Positions 60,987 through 64,000 of a stretch of 64,000 nt of DNA are shown in pieces; positions within the stretch are counted from its first letter, which is position 1; every line of letters begins with the position of its first letter. Both the position numbers and the translations under genes were made by a program. Location of the stretch: positions 5,148,804 through 5,212,803 of the forward strand of contig CM037878.1 of the NCBI GenBank assembly GCA_021292165.1, written 5' to 3'. The DNA comes from Shinisaurus crocodilurus (lineage: Eukaryota > Chordata > Lepidosauria > Squamata > Shinisauridae). The notes beneath the pieces were generated by a model, which made no database searches, was not told where the DNA came from, and saw only the letters and a list, made by a program, of their open reading frames with translations.

Positions 60987-63900
60987 TCGGTTATGGGCCC
61001 AGATTACGATCTGATGGTTATCTTAGATGGGCAGATAAGCCACAGAACGCAGTTTGGAAAAATTCAGCAGTTATAGAGTTAAAGGAATTTGTTTACTATT
61101 TGTAAGAACGGTTTGTAAACAAACCGGAAGGCAATGCAGTGTTGCTAGAGCTGGTGCTGATAACAGCGGCTTGGAATGCAGCTGAGAAATGCAAAGACAG
61201 AGAGACGGAGGATTTTTCGTTTTGAAAGCAGCTAGAACGGAGGTGCCAGGCTTGGCAAAATCCAAGGCTACAGACTGTGAAGCTGGTTCGGGCAGCTACT
61301 AGGCTGAAAAGTGAACAACGCTGGACACAAGGATTTCGTATTCCACAGCTTGCTGGAGTGATTGTCAAGGAGCTGTATCGGGCAAGGAAATAATCTTCAG
61401 GAGGCTCTGTGTGTCAACTCATTTGAGTCAAGGCTACAGCAGCAGGAGGATCATATTTCTTTTACAGTTTTCTTCTTCACACAGCAGCGGATCAGCTATC
61501 TTTTGCATTGTATCAACAAGTGGCTTGGATTACAAATGCGTGGATTACGTCTGACGTGGGTAAAGCGTCTGGAGCGTCATGTCGCAGCAAAGCAAGGTCA
61601 CGTGTGACAAACGTATCTCGGGAAACCTGATACTTCACGGGAGGCTGTATCAAACCAGCGGAGGCGTGGTTTTAACACAGCAGGGGAACAGCGCGGCAGT
61701 TTTGAACAGAGAAAGCTGTGCTTAAAATGTGAAGCTGTTCTTCATTTTCTTCATGTGGGATCACAGAAGAAGGAGCTTGAAATCAGCAGGGGTGCTGCTG
61801 AAGGGACAACCTTTGTGTTTTAACCCAGGACATAACAAAATGGACATTATTTTGTTGTGGACCAGAAGCAGTGGATTGTTTAAACGAAGCTTTCTGTGTT
61901 GGACATAAATAAGCAGGAAGAGGACTATGAAATGGTCAGAGTTTAACAGTCATGTTTTGAAACTGTATTTCTTGAAAGTTGGATAACTTGGAATCAAGAA
62001 AGTGTAATATATGCTCTGAAATGTCAGGAAATGTACTGAATGTATATATGACTTGAGTATATTGTGAATTTTCTGTAGCAAAATATAAAATACTGAATAA
62101 TTAGGTATGTTTATATGGCAAAGCTAAGAGATGGATTATTTCTTTTATACTGTAATAGTAAATAAAGAAATGGAAAGTTGTACTGTTGCAACTATAAAAA
62201 GTTAAATGCTTATATGTATGACATGTACCTGCATGCATATCACATGATTGTTTGATCATTTAGATTCACAGGCCTGTGAAAGAAAATGCAAACTGTGTTG
62301 GTGGGGAAATTGTAATTATCACATGAAAGGTAATTTTGTGCACATAAACAAGGGATGCTAGCTTCAACAGGTAAACTGGAAGGCAAGCTGAAAAACAGTT
62401 CATTTCATTAAATTTGTTCTTGGTGATCTTGTGGATACTCTGATGGTTTTTAGAGGAAAGGCACGTTATTTCATGATGTTAATTGATCAATACACGAGGT
62501 ACAGGTTGTGTACATGTTAGATAGAAAGCTGGAGTATTGAACAGAGTCAAGGTGTTTTGTGCTTGGGTGGGAAACAAGCATATTACCCATGTTACCTATT
62601 TCTTTTCAGATATGGGGAAGTTCAATTCAGTGCATGTTTTGATGACTTTCTAACAGGATGTGATATTGAACACATGGATTGTGTGGAAGAGTAAACAAAC
62701 ACTCAGAAGAGGTGATACTAATTTGGATAATGAGGTTTGGGTAGAAGCTCTTAAATGTTTTGATTATGTACATACCGTAATAGAAGTTTTAGTTCTGTGT
62801 GATTGAACTGTACACCTTATAGAAAGTAGTGTAGAAGGAAGAATCTTCTGGAGAAACATTTCAGGATCTTGGATCTGATATGTAGGTACATACACCTCAA
62901 AGTTAGAAGAAATCTGTAAGGGAGCTTACATGAGATTTTTCTAGAAATGAGAATATTGTGTTTTACATGAATAACACTTGGATAGTGAGATTATCTAGAA
63001 GTGTTAAGTATAATGCTAAATGAAAAAGTGAGATCATTTTTCAAAATTAATTCTGTTAATGCAGGGGATGCATCAAGGTCAGAGTCAGAATAGAAAAGCA
63101 TTTGCTGAAAGACAGTCAGGTAAATTTGACAAACTGATACACATCTGGTTTAGTGGAGACTAAACAAATGATTGTTCATCATTGGTGCAAGTTTATTGGA
63201 ACAGAAACCTGATAACTGATGAGGTAAGGAACAGGTGAGTCAAACAACCTGTGAGATATCAGGATGAATTTGCAGGAAAAGCCATTTGAAAACTTCAAAA
63301 TTTCAAAGAGGTGAAAAAATTGTCTGTTAAGGAAGCTGAACCATAGCTTCAGGCTATGCAAGCTGAGTTGAATTCTTTGGATAAAGAACAAAACATGGAA
63401 GCTGGTGAAACAAACAGCAGTCCATGGAACTCATTGTTACCAGATAGATTTTTTAAATGAAAACTAACCAGATTGGAAAAGGTTATATGAAAAATAGCAA
63501 GATTGGTTGCTTGTGATTTTTGCTTAGTTAAAAGGAGCTGGGTAATCATAGATGAGTGCAACAACAATTTGCTTTGGAAACAGTTAGACTGATGTTTAAG
63601 AATGTGAGATGTATGGATATTTCACAGTTGAAATATTGGAACATAAGTATTTTAAATGAGAGGAAGTCTTTAAATGGAAAACTGTCTGAGATTTTCTGTA
63701 GAAAAGCTAGAATCAGCTGGAGGCTGGAATTCTGTTTTGAACTCAAACATTGTTGAAGTGAGGTTTGCACAGAGAGGCAGATCAATGTTTGTTTGTTAAA
63801 CAGGAGGAACAGGGACATAGACTGTATGTACTTTGTTTAGATGGGTGATCTATTGTTTTTTCTGGACAGATAAAAGCAATATGATATAATTGATCCAGGG

Positions 63901-64000
63901 TTTGAAATTTCATTGAATTGAAACTGCTTGGTGGTGGATCAACTGTTTATTTGTAAATAGAGGTTGAGGGAGAACCAAGAGGGCAGTACTTACTGCAACA
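60987..64000. other. AT-rich sequence without long frames, possibly decayed LTR-element interior
   Basis: No frame exceeds 90 codons and no gag, pol or env motif is recognised. 61040-61600 has several short frames in series that could be a broken coding region. Beyond 61900 the DNA is strongly AT-rich with no repeat family I can name. Either a degenerate retroelement body or ordinary intergenic DNA. Confidence 0.35.

Overview
The window is vertebrate nuclear DNA, most likely from a squamate reptile (lizard or snake). The clues are Sauria-type tRNA-derived SINEs, many 5'-truncated CR1 and L3-like LINEs, an L1 fragment, a full-length LINE with an apurinic-type endonuclease, abundant hAT-type MITEs and long CA/GT/CT/ATC microsatellites. 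The species cannot be read from the sequence. Nothing bacterial or CRISPR-like is present and no tRNA or rRNA gene was recognised. Layout: positions 1-55600 are an intergenic, repeat-dominated tract. From about 2.6 to 17 kb there are CR1 remnants, nested SINEs and several hAT MITE families. At 17.86-21.83 kb lies a near-intact LINE of about 4 kb, bounded by a 12-bp target-site duplication and carrying a 1061-codon open frame with endonuclease, reverse transcriptase and a C-terminal C2H2 finger. From 23 to 28 kb an old CR1 copy has been hit by three different hAT MITEs. At 31.3-32.7 kb is a reverse-strand L1 ORF2 tail. From 33 to 49 kb there are more SINEs, MITEs and CR1 pieces between non-repetitive AT-rich islands that look like candidate conserved non-coding elements. 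From 49.5 to 54.2 kb the DNA becomes very GC-rich and includes a higher-order minisatellite. The only convincing cellular gene is at 55.6-59.5 kb on the minus strand: a single-exon 1292-codon frame homologous to the C-terminal two thirds of CKAP5/XMAP215/ch-TOG (TOG3, TOG4, TOG5 and the C-terminal helical domain). The parent gene has many introns, so this is a retrocopy. It is clearly diverged from CKAP5 yet has no stop or frameshift, which suggests selection, and it is the most interesting object here. Distal to it (60.4-64 kb) is a candidate LTR followed by AT-rich sequence without long frames. Two themes connect the rest. First, at least seven non-autonomous hAT-like families are recognisable by CAGTG/CAGGG/TAGGG ends and 8-bp target duplications, many of them still perfect. 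Second, nested insertions and a 460-bp copied segment with a 16-bp duplication allow parts of the insertion history to be ordered.
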